This document shows, in pieces, positions 32,550-32,574 of a stretch of 32,574 bases of DNA. This DNA comes from Xenococcus sp. MO_188.B8 (GTDB lineage: Bacteria; Cyanobacteriota; Cyanobacteriia; Cyanobacteriales; Xenococcaceae). The stretch lies in NCBI GenBank assembly GCA_030065615.1, contig JASJDR010000085.1:1-32574 (forward strand), written 5' to 3'. The position numbers were made by a program, and so were the translations under genes. The number at the start of each line of letters is the position of its first letter. Within the stretch, counting starts at the first letter, position 1. Below the pieces are notes generated by a model. It worked only from the letters and a program-made list of their open reading frames with translations, ran no database searches and was not told the DNA's origin.

Positions 32550-32574
32550 GCTCTAACTTAATTTAATAATTGTT

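Larger units (their letters stand above)
32280..32574. other. Right-edge intergenic DNA with two repeat types
   Basis: No gene is visible in the last 295 bases. The left part is the AT-rich leader of the FAAL gene, in which no promoter could be assigned with confidence. The right part holds the heptad repeat at 32466-32500 and the hairpin repeat at 32501-32549. Confidence 0.6.

Overview
The window is chromosomal DNA from a low-GC cyanobacterium. GCGATCGC (HIP1) octamers are scattered throughout. The gene set is cyanobacterial in style: a full urtABCDE urea/amide transporter, a ferredoxin-type sulfite reductase, many Uma2 (DUF820) genes, heptanucleotide tandem repeats between genes and a PEP-CTERM-like sorting tail. 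A unicellular or baeocystous lineage is possible, but the sequence does not fix the genus. No rRNA, tRNA or CRISPR array was recognised.

Layout. (1) 1-6.2 kb, minus strand: a Uma2 gene, glucokinase and an oligopeptide-type binding lipoprotein read in one direction; beside them lie two tandemly duplicated Uma2 genes, a truncated third-type Uma2 copy and a DUF924 gene. (2) 6.4-12.6 kb, plus strand: urtA, a 510-base gap holding two structured repeats, then urtB, urtC, urtD and urtE. UrtD carries an unusual C-terminal extension of about 129 residues that reads like a TerB-type helical domain. (3) 12.6-15.3 kb: a small secreted protein and sulfite reductase with a ribbon-helix-helix-like tail. (4) 15.4-17.6 kb: a decayed island with a truncated KAP-type P-loop NTPase, an intact PIN-toxin/antitoxin pair, an orphan RHH antitoxin whose toxin has lost its start codon and body, two Uma2 C-terminal remnants and palindromic repeats. 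(5) 17.8-20.2 kb: an FtsL-like membrane protein followed by the FtsI/PBP2-type transpeptidase. (6) 20.2-20.75 kb: a 23S-intervening-sequence/Avd-like four-helix-bundle gene enclosed by nested inverted repeats. (7) 20.9-26.9 kb: secreted proteins (metalloprotease with a sorting tail, fibro-slime protein, small secreted protein, DUF4114 plus calcium-repeat protein), separated by long AT-rich gaps that include an IS110-type transposase remnant. (8) 27.0-32.3 kb, minus strand: DUF2470 gene, cobK, gcvT, a SnoaL/DUF4440-like gene and a fatty acyl-AMP ligase.

How the parts fit. UrtA binds urea outside the inner membrane, UrtBC form the channel and UrtDE supply ATP hydrolysis; sulfite reductase, cobK and gcvT are ordinary sulfur, corrin and one-carbon metabolism. 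The secreted group looks like surface or matrix proteins of one region, not one operon. The points most worth a second look are the UrtD extension, the inverted-repeat-bounded four-helix-bundle gene, the mosaic Uma2 duplicates, the decayed toxin-antitoxin/KAP island and the duplicated N-terminal module of the DUF4114 protein.
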